Of a DNA stretch of 64,000 nucleotides, positions 49,201 through 58,249 are shown one piece after another. A program made the translations under genes and the position numbers. Source of the stretch: Lytechinus variegatus (taxonomy: Eukaryota > Echinodermata > Echinoidea > Temnopleuroida > Toxopneustidae); the NCBI RefSeq assembly GCF_018143015.1, contig NC_054743.1:34187934-34251933 (forward strand), given 5' to 3'. Below the pieces are notes generated by a model. The model was not told the origin of the DNA. It made no database searches and was given only the letters and a program-made list of their open reading frames with translations. Position 1 is the first letter of the stretch; the number at the start of each line of letters is the position of its first letter.

Positions 49201-52200
49201 ATTTAATTTACAAACCAGTAAAAAGGAGAACAAAGTATAAAAATTGTTATTCTACATAATAAAGAAATTAAAAACAACATGTTTGGGACCACAAAGAAGT
49301 ATACCCAGTTCTATGTCAGGACGATTCATTTTAAGTTACAAAGTCATTTGGAAAAAATTACAAGCGAAGTTTTACAATTTTTAGGACCAAAAATAATCAT
49401 GATTTAAAATTATTTTAGAGAACAAAATAAAAGATGATTACAATTATTGAATTCATATCTTTAGTTTAATCTAAAGAAAAAAAGGCTTCCAAAATATAAA
49501 GTGTCCGGACACCTGACCCCCCCCCCCCCTCATTTCTAAAACATTCTATTTCTGTTCTAGATATATTAAGAAACACCGAATATCATTATGATTTTTGTTA
49601 GATTAGGAGATTTTTTGTATGTTTAAGATTGTACTTTTTTCTTTCTTTCTTTCATATCCTTTTTCTGGCATCATTCTATCCTTCCTCTTTGCCCTTTTTT
49701 ATTCCATCCTATCTTTCTTTCCTGATCTTCTCTCTCTGTTCATTTTTCTTTCCTTGTTTGTCTTACTCTCCGTCCTATTTTAAATTTCCTTTTTTCCTTC
49801 ATTTTTTCTTTCCACTTTTCTTTGCTTCCTTCTCCCTTTTCTTTTCATTTTTCTCGATCCTTCCATTATTTTCTTTTTTTAAATTCTCTCCTTAATTTTT
49901 TCCTCCCTCTCTTTCATCCTTTTTCTTTATTTCCCTCCCTCCCAGGGTGACCAGACGTTCCGCATTTCCCGGGATTGTCCCGTATTTTTCTCCTTTGTCC
50001 CGGCGTCCCGACAAACCCTTCCCGGGACGCCTTTTTGTCCCGTATTTAAGAATATTGAACAAAATGTAGTTAATGCATTTAAAAGTGGTGATTTTTTTCA
50101 TCAAATAACCAACAGATGACGAGCAGAGATAACAATGAAACTAATTTGGAGATGTAATCGGTGGAACAAATTATTTAGTTTTCATAACTAGATCTTGTTG
50201 TTTCAGCTTTCGTTTTGAGTCTTGTTGTGTATGATGCCGCTGTTTCATCTAATTTTTAAGTTTGACAATGTTTCTCTTTAAAATTTTACTCATTTCTAAA
50301 TAATGTTAGTTTTTCAAAATTCTGAAAATATATTAAAAAACACCAAACTTCATTATGATTTTTGTTAGATGACTTGATTTTTTTGTTTGCTTGAAGTTTG
50401 AACTTTTTTCCTTTTTCTTTTGTATCATTCTTTGTTCATCCTTATATCCTTCCTGCTTGCCCTTTTTTGTTCCATCTATCTTTATTTCCGATCTTTTTTT
50501 CCTGAACCTTTCTCTCTCTCTCTGTTCATTTGTCTTTCTTTCCTTCTTTCTGTTACTTTTCTTTATCAAATTTCCATTCCTTATTTCCTGAATTCATTCA
50601 TTCTTTCTTTCCTTAAACTTTTCTTTGCTTCCTTCTCACTTCCTCTCCCCTTTTTCGTTCTCTCCTTCCATTATTTTCCTTTTTTGTCATTCTCTCATCT
50701 CTTCATTCTTTCCTCCCTCTCTTTCCTCCTTTCTTTCATTCTTTATTTTATTTTTCCCTCCAATTCTTTTCCCTTATAATATTTATTTTCTTTCCCTTCC
50801 TTCCTCCCTTCCTATTTTCTTCTTTCTTTGTTTCTTTCTTCCAAAGAATGAAGGAAAATATTTCTTTCCTTCATTCTTTCTTTCCTCCCCTTTTTCTTTC
50901 TCACTTTCTTTTTTCCTTTCTCTTCTTTATTTTGTCTTCCACACATCTATTCATCTTCCCTTCCTTTCTTTTTTGTCTTTCTATATTCATTTCAAAGAAT
51001 GACGGAAACCTTTTTTCTCTCTTTCATCCTTCTTTTATTCTAATTTTCTTTAATGTTTTTCTTTTCATTTTCCCCTTCAGTTCATTTTTCCTTTTCTTTT
51101 GTCTTTTCTTTCTCTCCTTCATTTACCCTCCCTTTCAATTCTTTATATTTTTCACATGTCTAACATTGTGTATCTTTTTTGTTGATTGTCCCGTCTTTCT
51201 TTCAAAGAATAAAGGAAGCATTTTTCTTTTATTCGTTCTTTCTTTCCTCATCCTTTTTCTTGTTTCTTTTATTTCTCTCCCTTATGTTTTCTTTCACACA
51301 TCTTCCCTTCCTTCTTTTCTTTTTCTTTCCTTCTAAATTCATTTCAAATAATGACGGAAACGTTTTTTCTTTTATTCTATCTTTCATCATTTTATTCTAA
51401 CATTCCTTTTTTTCTTTATTTTTTCCTTCATTTTCCCCTTCATTTTTTTCTTTCTATCCGTTCTCAATTCAACTCTTTTCTTTCGCCTTTTCATTCCCTC
51501 CTTCATTCTTTCGTTCACCCCCCCCCCACCTTCCAATTCTGTACATTTTTCCCCAAGTCGAACACCGTGTAGCCTCCTTTGTTGATCTTTTTTTTAAGAC
51601 CTGGCTCGGTCGATCCGCTCATGCAGCGTACTTTGTCGATTGTCCCGTATTTCTTTTTGTGAAATCTGGTCAGGCCTGCATTCAGCTGGTTCCAAAACCA
51701 GATTTTCGTCTTCGAAATCACGACGTTCGAAATCGTGAGCCGCCATGTTTGCATAAAATTCGTGAAGCCGATGTGAAATGCATTATGGGTGAAAACACTA
51801 CTGCGCAAGCGCAAACCCGAGCTGTTGATCGCGTCGATCAACTTTCCTTATCTGATTTACGAGCGGCCTCTGTAATGCGCCGTGAGGGACCCTGCTGAGA
51901 GGGGATTAGCGGTGCCGCGCATGGGGCAAAGCGTTTGAGAGAGTCAGATCTCCTTCTGTTAATAGCTCTATGGATAGATAGAAAGAAATATACATAGATT
52001 TATAACAGATAGCGGATGGACGGATATGATTAGATAGATATAATATGAAAAAAAGTGATTATAATCTGTTTTATTTTGCAATATTTTAGCTATTATTTAT
52101 TAGAATTGTTATAATTGATCGTGCGCAAGATATTAAAAAAAAAGAATCATGTTCACCCATGGACTCAAACCCCTGCTCGCATGCGTGCTGCCCACATGAT

Positions 52201-54371
52201 TGAATGAGATGCAAGTCTGACGCCTAACCGATTGAGCTAGAATATTTCCCATAGACTTTACACGTAAGCAATTTTGAGAATTACAATTCCAATATTGCAA
52301 GTGAAAAACGGGCATGATCCCGGCATCTGATCAAAAAGTGGAGGGCACATTATCGAAAGCCCAGAATCTCAGCTATAACATATTAAAAGCTCAGGCAAAA
52401 CTGACAAGAAGAAATGGAGATATGGCTCACGAAATAGAGGAATGTCGAATCTAGTTTTGAGAAAAAGTCATGTCCCATAGAGATTACACGCAAAATACAT
52501 GTGATATGAAAAAAGCAATTATAATCTGTTTTATCTTGCTAAATTTAAACTTTTATGCCTTTTAATTATCATAAAGGATCATGTAAGAGGTGGCAAAAAG
52601 AAAGAAAAAAATTGAAAAAAAAATCATCTTGTTCACCCCAGGACTCGAACCTCCGCCCTCGAGAAAGCAAGTCAAATGCGTTATCCATTGAGCTACGATA
52701 TTCCCCATAGAGATTACACGTAAGTAATTTTGAGAATTACAATACCAATTTTGCAAGTGAAAAACGGGCATGATCCCGGCATCTGATCAAAAAATGGAGG
52801 GCACATTTGCGAAAGCGTAGGATCTCAGCTACAACATACTAAAAGCTCAGGGAAAACCGACAAGAAAAAATGGAGATATGGCTCACGAAATAGAGGAATG
52901 TCGAATCTAGTTTTGGGAAAAAGTCATGTCCCATAGAGATTACACGCAAAATGAGGAAAAATGACATGCCTCTTTTCATCGCTGTTTTACGCAATGATGC
53001 GTTTCTCAAAACGAAAATTCATGTTAACTAAGGAGAAAGAGTACATTCTAATCTACGACATATCGAAATCTGGGCGAAAAACGATCTATATTCGAGAAGT
53101 TACAACCAAATTTGCATAAATTTGATGACGTCATTTTTGAAAAAAATGAAATTTTTAGTTTAGGCGCCATTTTGATGACGTCATGATATAATTTAGGGTT
53201 AATGGTGACATGAAATCAAATCTACAACTAATACTCTATCGATATATGAAAAAAAAATTGGGGGTCAATGGACTATTTACAGAGCTACAGTAAATTTTCA
53301 ATAGGCATGTTTTTGCCCATATATGGCCTATAGTGAGAGCTCGCGCGCACACGTGCTGCAAACTTTAATGGGTGTTAATTTCTATATTAATGGTTGTAAA
53401 AGGTTGATCAAGGTATCAAATTGCTCAGAATTTTATTAGCAATGCAATGATATTAAAAGAAACGGTTTTTCTGCGTTGCGTTAAGGTGTAACGCGCGGAA
53501 ACGCGCGCGCATATGTGCGCGCGCAAAATTTTGAAATGCTTAAAATGACCTGAAACGTACCCAAAAAAATTTATAGGTCATTTGGACGATTTTTTTACCT
53601 TTGACGCGCGCGTCATGACCTCTACATGACCTTTGATGACATTGACAGTTGACCCTTGACCTGAAGTTAATGTCATGTAAATATTGTTAATTTTTGATAA
53701 TTGATAATGAAGATATGATCAAATGAAGAATTTTACAAAATGGCGCGTAGATGACGTCATCATGACCAGATGACCTTGAAAAGCTTAGTATGCCGTCTCT
53801 ATGATAGATTCTATATATGACAGAAAAATCAGCTAAATTGATTTAGCCAATTCGGAGAAAAGTTGGCGACAAACATAGGTGATAAGAATAAATAAAGAAA
53901 GAAATAAAGAAAATTCTGACGAAATCAATAGGTGATCTGTCATAGACAGACCACCTAAAAACAAAAGAAATAGTGAGTTAGTGACATCATCGACTCTCTC
54001 ATTTGGATGTAACTGGCTTGTTCATATAATTTTCTTTGTTGAAAATCAGCGAAACTTTGAAATGTCATAACTTTCTTATTTCACATCCGAATTAGATGAA
54101 GTTTTCAGCATTGTGCTTGTCTGATTTTTCTCTATTGATTCTCTATTGATTCAAATCAACATTTTTCTTGACCTTTAACCATAGAAATCTGGCATCTCCC
54201 CCAAAGTTTGACCAGCACTTATTGATATGCAAGGCAAGAGAACTGTATAAATGTAAGGGCGTTAAAAGGGTTAGGAAAGCTTGAAAAGGTAATGAAGTAA
54301 TGTGAGAAATAACCTTATTGAAGACTTACTTCAGCGCTGATTTTGCATCTTTTGTGAGGCAGTTTCCTATC
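36306..54371 (-). CDS. TMEM135: TMEM135, C-terminal part (8 exons in window, 5' partial)
   Basis: Exons in transcript order: 54371-54330, 45926-45771, 44538-44472, 43402-43235, 41281-41141, 39985-39887, 37944-37877, 36432-36306. Total 868 nt: one carried base, then 288 codons and TGA. Phases fit at every junction. The product matches roughly the last 60% of vertebrate TMEM135 (458 aa): LGYTIQGFINVLRSLSSAF, NFSLGLFLGFYSGLFR, CLLRWLRNKDSPIHGLLAGF, IPHGDSILYALSTSIVLQA, RPAYWKFLLGLTGNKFAQMN, then RKLLDVSG and a divergent tail. Several hydrophobic, glycine-rich segments are consistent with membrane spans. TMEM135 is a multipass protein of peroxisomes and mitochondria linked to mitochondrial fission and lipid/cholesterol handling (known from vertebrates and worm). 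N-terminal exons were searched for up to 64000 and not found. The gene converges on RABL3. The second exon listed ends at a GC donor. Confidence 0.94.
36433..37876 (-). other. TMEM135 last intron, with coding-like fragments
   Basis: Two minus-strand stretches (36835-36700 and 36610-36494) read as plausible protein, for example RDPTGGCIAWMNGSA and QLDDDGFYGRGYTEQDDGVY. No family recognised and no good splice acceptor. Otherwise no gene seen. Confidence 0.3.
37877..37944 (-). CDS. TMEM135: TMEM135 internal exon
   Basis: Encodes AVFEPHQIRPAYWKFLLGLT and GN, leaving AA before GTAAGT. The RPxYWKFLL block is nearly invariant in the family. Confidence 0.95.
38219..38490. mobile_element. Foldback MITE, CTTACAAAGAG family, copy 2
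   Basis: GGCCTCGTCTTACAAAGAGT and inverted ACTCTTTGTAAGATGGGG ends, with internal TGATTGAT words pairing across the element. Confidence 0.75.
38509..38638. mobile_element. Foldback MITE, CCCAGTAACA family
   Basis: GGGCCCAGTAACA at the left, TGTAACTGGACCC at the right; the interior holds ATGATCAATTGT-type inverted words. It abuts the next MITE. Confidence 0.75.
38639..38775. mobile_element. Foldback MITE, GGGGAGCGTTTCA family, copy 2
   Basis: GGGGAGCGTTTCACGAAAGG to GCTGAAACAGTCCCC. When inverted it aligns with 31753-31890, including the GTTACCATAGTAACAGTGCT region. Confidence 0.78.
39122..39330 (-). repeat. tRNA-derived SINE with conserved central block
   Basis: Minus strand: GGCACGATAGCTCAGTCGG (A box), GGGTTCGATTCCC (B box), then a body with GGACCTTAAGCCGTTGGTCC, similar to the conserved core seen in some invertebrate SINEs (from memory), and an A-rich tail (T run at 39123-39132). 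Confidence 0.8.
39620..39800 (-). pseudogene. CR1/L2-like reverse transcriptase C-terminal remnant, frameshifted
   Basis: One frame gives FAHAAPVIWNKLSNFL, matching the FSxAAPxLWNxLP motif near the end of CR1/L2-type ORF2. A shift then leads to PKTIDSVSKFKTALKTYLF, the usual end of that domain. Short and broken. Confidence 0.7.
39887..39985 (-). CDS. TMEM135: TMEM135 internal exon
   Basis: Thirty-three codons, NIFFKLQDLKYLPIIPHGDS to STSIVLQA, between CTTCCAG and GTAAGT. Corresponds to the vertebrate FPHADTIIYSISTAICFQA block. Confidence 0.95.
39986..41140. other. TMEM135 intron
   Basis: GTCATAACTTTTGTC-type words recur near 40349 and 40880, suggesting an eroded element between them. No gene seen. 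Confidence 0.4.
41141..41281 (-). CDS. TMEM135: TMEM135 internal exon
   Basis: Forty-seven codons, SVNCLLRWLRNKDSPIHGLL through AGLSTIFYRSKTLSLYVLSK to AAE, between GCGTTACAG and GTAAG. Strong family match. Confidence 0.95.
41403..41473. repeat. Short hairpin ending in TGACGTCA
   Basis: TGACGTCACCTCAGTGAATA pairs with TATTCACTAAGGTGACGTCA across ~30 nt. A second foldback lies at 41727-41829 (CTCCGAAGCTATATTTT with AAAATATAACTCCATCGGGGAG). Confidence 0.75.
41846..41884. repeat. 20 bp tandem duplication
   Basis: AAACTCTAGGTAGGCAAT occurs twice with a 20 bp offset. Confidence 0.85.
41955..42070 (+). pseudogene. CR1-like reverse transcriptase C-terminal remnant
   Basis: Reads VAPCIWIPLPIQLSYFNN then RETFKPELKIYLFNS, the characteristic AAPxLWNSLP...FKxxLKTYLF end of CR1/L2-type ORF2. 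Only the last ~40 residues are present. Confidence 0.65.
42271..42542. mobile_element. Foldback MITE, CTTACAAAGAG family, copy 3
   Basis: GGGCCCAGTTTTACAAAGAG left end; right end CTTTTTATGACGGGGCC; TTACGATTGATCCAATCA and TGATTGATCTGATCCATCA inside. Confidence 0.75.
43178..43217. repeat. (TA)n microsatellite in TMEM135 intron
   Basis: About 20 TA units starting roughly 20 nt after a splice donor on the minus strand. Confidence 0.95.
43235..43402 (-). CDS. TMEM135: TMEM135 internal exon
   Basis: Fifty-six codons from AFLRRFFLGYTIQGF to FYSGLFR between TTTCATAG and GTAAGT. Strong family match. A TA dinucleotide run lies about 20 nt into the downstream intron. Confidence 0.95.
43431..43506 (-). 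pseudogene. Decayed partial copy of TMEM135 exon 43235-43402
   Basis: The minus strand reads LGYTMQGFVNVLKSFTQSLQ against LGYTIQGFINVLRSLSSAFS of the real exon. A 4 nt deletion relative to the exon breaks the frame before TCTAACATC, and its 5' side is cut by a MITE at about 43502. Confidence 0.85.
43502..44003. mobile_element. MITE, AACTTCACCCTG family, copy 1
   Basis: Left AACTTCACCCTGAAG and right inverse CAGGGTGAACTTCCCCTTT. Internal CATAAACGAGCAGCTG and ATTTTCTGAGAAAATGA are shared with 57374-58002. Confidence 0.8.
44472..44538 (-). CDS. TMEM135: TMEM135 internal exon
   Basis: After TTTTTAG, one carried base then LKDLRKHTLCLHESSCVYYS and IE before GTAAAG. The Cys/His pattern corresponds to the CKHYEDNCISYCIKG region of vertebrate TMEM135. 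Confidence 0.92.
44539..45770. other. TMEM135 intron with GC donor
   Basis: Contains two ATCATGATT-rich palindromic patches (about 45130-45160 and 45684-45721). No gene seen. Confidence 0.5.
45684..45721. repeat. 38 bp perfect palindrome
   Basis: The left half AGAATCATGATCTGAATCA overlaps a perfect inverse to 45721. On the transcribed strand it begins about 50 nt after the GC splice donor and could fold as a 19 bp stem. Confidence 0.95.
45771..45926 (-). CDS. TMEM135: TMEM135 internal exon with GC donor
   Basis: After TTCTTGTAG it encodes LLVGNSEMPASEQESNQD and on to FTQFLPKVLQTIITNFIK, leaving AG before GCAAGT at 45770-45765. AG|GCAAGT is the strong context typical of GC-AG introns, and only this site restores phase with the next exon. 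The hydrophilic Ser/Gln/Gly stretch is the least conserved part of the protein. Confidence 0.87.
45999..46099 (-). pseudogene. Tandem copy 2 of TMEM135 exon 45771-45926
   Basis: Same acceptor CCTTGTAG and nearly the same reading: LLVGNSEMPVSDQESNQD then TGPSSGHPGHQDNPSF. The frame stays open past the similarity, but no matching donor is evident. Confidence 0.85.
46165..46262 (-). pseudogene. Tandem copy 3 of the same exon, degraded
   Basis: CAAACCAAGACACAGGACC, the Met-Pro region and acceptor side (CCTTATAG) are recognisable; indels disrupt the frame. Confidence 0.75.
46310..46420 (-). pseudogene. Tandem copy 4 of the same exon, strongly degraded
   Basis: Aligns with copies 2-3 through GGTGTCC-ATGATGTTCTG, GTCTTGG and the AACAGGCATGCAGCTCTGAA end. 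A possible fifth remnant lies at 46917-47055. Confidence 0.6.
46421..47403. other. TMEM135 intron, no gene seen
   Basis: Contains a GT run, a T/G run near 46696 and a possible fifth exon remnant. Confidence 0.4.
47925..48445. repeat. (GATA/GACA)n-rich array
   Basis: About 500 bp of imperfect GATA and GACA units. The array resumes with GGATAGATAGA just past 51970, so a further insert may sit inside it. Confidence 0.92.
48450..51975. mobile_element. Probable insert within the GATA array
   Basis: Left GGAGCTAACAGAGAAGGAGA resembles the inverted right end GAGCTATTAACAGAAGGAGA, and GATA repeats lie on both sides. It contains the pyrimidine tract. Border similarity is short, so the call is tentative. 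Confidence 0.45.
49629..51530. repeat. Pyrimidine-rich low-complexity tract with spaced units
   Basis: Nearly continuous C/T on + except about 49940-50400. CAAAGAATGA-GGAAA-type punctuation recurs at about 50842, 50993, 51202 and 51344. The entry sequences (49531-49640 and 50295-50410, sharing CATTATGATTTTTGTTAGAT) show a direct duplication with a period near 760 bp. Confidence 0.9.
52044..52955 (-). repeat. Two tandem 460 bp units with tRNA-like promoter boxes
   Basis: Units 52044-52503 and 52504-52955. On the minus strand unit 2 has TAGCTCAATGG and a perfect B box GGTTCGAGTCC; unit 1 has TAGCTCAATCGG and GGTTTGAGTCC. Both share GAAAAACGGGCATGATCCCG and end in CCCATAGAGATTACACGC. Confidence 0.85.
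54330..54371 (-). CDS. TMEM135: TMEM135 internal exon (most 5' in window)
   Basis: After CCATACAG, 42 nt encode IGNCLTKDAKSAL and two bases of Lys before GTAAGT. Phase matches the next exon, and SALK-LLVGNSEMP parallels vertebrate SALR-FIVGKEEIP. Confidence 0.82.
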
Positions 54372-55855
54372 CTGTATGGAAGAATGAAAGAAAAACAAAA
54401 CTTTAAAATGTGAGTCCAAATGAGAATAGAATTTACCCTTAAATAAAAAAAGTCTTGATATGGTACCTTACCTAGGGATGTTACTGGGAAAGTTTTGAAA
54501 TGAAAAACCCAGTACCTTGAATTTACTTTGGATTTATTGAGCACCTGTCACATCCGTGCACAAGAAAATCCCTTCACAAATATTGAATAATGACTGCTGT
54601 TCTTTGTGATTCTTCAAGGGAGATTACTTTGCAAAGAGGGATTCAAATTGTGGTGGGTACTTCAAACAGAAATTGCCAAGTATGGAAGGCCATAAAAGAG
54701 GTTGAATTTAAAAGGAAATTTTAGCATTATTGTTTGTTAATGGAAATTCTTTTTGAGAGGGATATCAAATTTTTACTGGCATGTCAACAAGAAATATCCA
54801 AGCAAACAATTTCTAGAAGAGTGGTTGAGGGATACAAGAATTTCATGTTGAATAGACATTTTTTGAAAGAATGATTTTGAATTGTGATAGGGACTTCAAA
54901 GAGAAATAATCATTTATGAAATGCCAGAATGAGTAATGTATGATGGCAGGTAAAAAAAATATGTAAAATGGAGAAGCATTATTCTTGAATTGTATCTTTT
55001 TTCATAACTGTATTAAATTTTTGATCAAATATGAATTCCTAAAACAAATACCTAAAATGCTGTACAAAATCTATTTCCTCCTTGTTATTAATACAATTTA
55101 ATAGAAGTGTTGTAGTTTTTAATGGAATATTGCATACAGTGAGTCTAGTGATGATGGGGCAGAAACACCCAAATATAACCTTACACCTGAAATGTAAAAT
55201 CTTTGATTTCAGTATTATAAGAAGGTTAATGAGGTTAACCTCAAAACTCCTACGGTGCCACCACAAACCACTTTTATAATGGGATTAAAGCATCACTAGG
55301 AATTTGTGGTTCGAAGATGGCAATTTCAGGAAAATTGAGAGAGTGCGGTAGCCTTGCAGCCAGCTGATTGACATCTGTTTTAGAATTTTTAACGACTGAC
55401 CAAGCATTGGTTGATCAGCTCACTGGACTGATTCAGAAATGATACTGGAAATAAACTTACAAAAATATACAAATAGTACAATAGATAATTGGAAATAGAC
55501 TAAGATTATGTAATGAATTCAAATATTAAAGTAGACCTATACTAATTAGGCCCTATTAATGTCCATTAACTTGAAATATGTATTCGTTTACAGGTCAGTG
55601 TGAAATATACATCAGCATGATCTATAAAGAATGTACTTTTTGAAATTATAAACATTCAATAATAACAACAAACATAAGCCTATTATATTCTGACAACTTT
55701 AAATCTGCTGGTCCAATGTTGTTACATGAAAATAATGTACATTTGGCAAGATACAAATAGAAAATAAACCTGAATTTAAGATGAATGTAAACATTTCCAA
55801 TACAAAACAAAAAGTCTACGAGTGTAAACCTTGCAAATACATGTAGCAGTGCAAT
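54372..55855. other. TMEM135 upstream intron, no gene seen
   Basis: AT-rich sequence with several GAGAGGGAT/AAAGAGAAAT-like words. No N-terminal TMEM135 exon recognised on the minus strand. Confidence 0.5.
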
Positions 55856-56416
55856 CAGTGGCAGATCAAGGGGGGGTGGGGCACATCTGGCCTGTGCCAC
55901 CCCCCCCCCCCTTTGAGAGTCACAGCATATATTTTAATGGGAGTATGTCTTCCATAGGCAATTGAGGATCTTTTTTTCCTTCACAAATTTTCCTCAGGGG
56001 AAAATGTCCCCCCCCCTTGTACCGTTTTCATACTGAAGGCGAAGTGGAGTTACTCCGGAATAACTCCGGATTGAGTTTATACACTTGTACTGCGGACCGA
56101 CTTTAAACCCCCTTTCATACTGGCAAGCACCGCAGCGGTGTATCCGCAGTCGTTGCCATGGTTTTCAAGCGAGTTCGCGCCATACGTGTGGCGAGATCAC
56201 AGCGATAAGCGCATACCGCATTTCCGGTGCGGAGTAACTCCGTCTGTAACCCTCTTCTCGAAGTGGGTCGAGTACTCCGCTTTGAATCCGGATCGACCTA
56301 ATCTCAGAATTTTCATATTGCCATCCAAAGTGGATTAACTCCTCCTGGACTCCGGACTAACTCCACTTCGGCTCTCACTATGAAAGGGGTATTGGAAAAT
56401 TATGGATCTGCCCTTG
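55856..56416. mobile_element. hAT-like element containing a nested foldback
   Basis: Ends CAGTGGCAGATC and, inverted, CAAGGGCAGATCC. Flanking AGTGCAAT (55848-55855) and AGTGCAAC (56417-56424) differ by one base. Inside, 56030-56391 is a foldback with GAAGTGGAGTTACTCCGG pairing with CCGGACTAACTCCACTTCGG. Confidence 0.78.
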
Positions 56417-57063
56417 AGTGCAACTGTAAGTATGAAAGAACCCTGGAGTTATGTATTTACACAACCCCCAAGCATATTTTAGCATTCTATAATACACATT
56501 TACATTGCAATAAATTATGATAGAATATGACCAATGTGTGATAATTTCTTGGTATGACATAATGCAAGATTTATTGGCTGCTTAATGGGCGTTCTGTCTC
56601 CAAGTGTGTTGGGATGATATATGGTGAGTCTTAGACAAATAGTCATTATTCATCGCTACATATATACACTTCTTTCTAATGACCATGATATATGGGGAAT
56701 GTTACAGAGGGCCCAGTAACATCTAACTGCTAGGCCATGATTAAAAATCATTTGCAGCACAGAGATTTAATCATTTTAAAATGATCTCTTTGAGGCCTGA
56801 ATGTTTGATCTTAAAACACTTCATAATTCCTTTCTTCCTTCCTTCCTTTCCCTCCCTCCCTCCCTCCCTTCTTTCTTTCTCTATGGGGGACATCCCAGAT
56901 GTCAATTTAATGTAGTTTAAGAAGAAATTCCAATCACATTTTTAACAATACACTTTGTTACAGAGGACCCAAGCAAGTACAAATTTTAAAAAGTTTAAAA
57001 TGAAGCAAATAGGACAGCTCTTTTTCTTTTTGAGCAGCCCAAATTCTCCCCTTTCCCTCAATA

Positions 57064-57345
57064 ATTATACTTGCTTATATAGCGCTTAATACTTACTTCG
57101 TCAGAAGTCTCTAAGCGCTCTACAGTATATGCAGCATAATTACCCTGGCTTTAGCAGTGCAGCTGTTACGTGCGCTGAGTTTCAAGGAACAAATTCCTGC
57201 CAGGTATCCATTTACCTCACCTGCGTTGAGTGCAGCACATTGTGGATCAATTTCTTGCTGAAGGAAATTACGCCATGGTTGGGATTTGAACCCACGACCC
57301 TCTGTTTCAGAGTCCGGAGACTAATCCACTGGGCCACAACGCTCC
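57064..57345 (-). repeat. tRNA-derived SINE, apparently full length
   Basis: Minus strand: GGAGCGTTGTGGCCCAGTGG (A box), GGTTCAAATCC (B box), body shared with 28727-28985 and 34484-34764, ending GCGCTATATAAGCAAG. Confidence 0.85.
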
Positions 57346-57373
57346 ACAATACTCCTCAATACTACCACCCAAG

Positions 57374-58002
57374 CTTAAATGGGAAGTTTAACCTGAAGAA
57401 AAGTTAGTATAAAAAAGTGTAAAATTTCTAAAAGTTTAACAAAATACATGGGCGAAGGTTTGCAGAAAATCTGATAAAGATTAATAAAGCTATTATAATT
57501 TGAAGTTTTGGATTAGTGAAATCATAAACGAGCAGCTGTCCCATGTGTTATGTAATATAAAATGCATGAATTTCACTTTTTTTAAGAGTTGCAATCAATC
57601 GCAAGTATAAAAATCTTGCACAACTCTAAAAATCATGCGCAACTTGATTTTCAACCAATCAACAGCGAGCATTTGGGACATGCGATTGATGTTTTGACTT
57701 GCGTTTAAACGCAACTGTTTCTGCAACGGGCCCCGGGTGTGGCATGATTTGTCTATTATATAGAAATGCTACAGTAAAAACCATTTTCAATTTTCTGAGA
57801 AAATGATTTTTCATTGATTATTTTTACCATTCTCTATGTAGCCTGTAGGAATGCTGTTCGCATATGACATCATAACTCAAATAATTAAAATTTTAATAAC
57901 TTTTTAATTCTTAAATGGATTTTCCTCAAACCTTTGGCAATATCTTTTATTATGTTTTCTGCTATTTTTGAAATAGGCTTTTTGCCAGGTTAAACTTGCC
58001 TT
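57374..58002. mobile_element. MITE, AACTTCACCCTG family, copy 2, with nested insert
   Basis: Interior matches 43502-44003 (CATAAACGAGCAGCTGTCCC; CATTTTCAATTTTCTGAGAA). It is interrupted at about 57583-57737 by another short foldback (GTTGCAATCAATCGCAAG against CTTGCGTTTAAACGCAAC, ending in GGGCCCC). Confidence 0.78.
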
Positions 58003-58249
58003 CTGACTCATTATAACTCTTTTAAATTTTCCTGATTATTGTGCTCTCTTTCTCTTTTCTTTTTTTTAATACATATTTACATGTTCCATACCCTTTCCTT
58101 ACTCCTCCTCTCTCTCTCTCTCTCTGACTTCCTCTCTTGCCCATATCACCCTAAATTATGAACATTTGAATAGTTTTGTAAAATATTTTTTAATAATCCA
58201 CTTGCATTGATTGTAACCCACAATCACCTGCGTTTTTTTCTTCATCCTT

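Larger units (their letters stand above)
47749..53957. mobile_element. 6.2 kb composite element with AGGTGGTCTGTC ends
   Basis: Left end AGGTGGTCTGTCATGA; right end inverted AGGTGGTCTGTCTATGAC, with a hairpin AGGTGATCTGTC-ATA-GACAGACCACCT at the right only. It interrupts a MITE, which fixes its borders. Contents: GATA/GACA arrays, a pyrimidine-rich block, two 460 bp tRNA-box units and a ~1 kb right-end region also found at 62983-64000. No transposase or helicase frame. The one-sided hairpin and internal microsatellites recall Helentron-associated elements; a TIR transposon is the alternative. Confidence 0.7.
47404..54183. mobile_element. MITE split by a 6.2 kb insertion
   Basis: Left half 47404-47748 begins AAAGGACAAGTCCATCCC. 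Right half 53958-54183 ends CTTGACCTTTAA. Together they match the uninterrupted copy at 61535-62120 in the same order (for example AAACAGTTATATGCACATC left; GAAATAG, ATGTCATAACTT right). Confidence 0.82.

Noticed and set aside
49629..51572. Several open frames rich in F, S, L and P
   Set aside because: Pyrimidine-rich low-complexity DNA is stop-poor on the + strand; no domain visible.
52630..52715. tRNA gene on the minus strand
   Set aside because: Promoter-box match only; part of a 460 bp tandem unit.
54470..54544. Further upstream TMEM135 exon next to a GTAAGG donor
   Set aside because: The deduced peptide (KVNSRYWVFHFKTF) does not resemble the expected TMEM135 segment.
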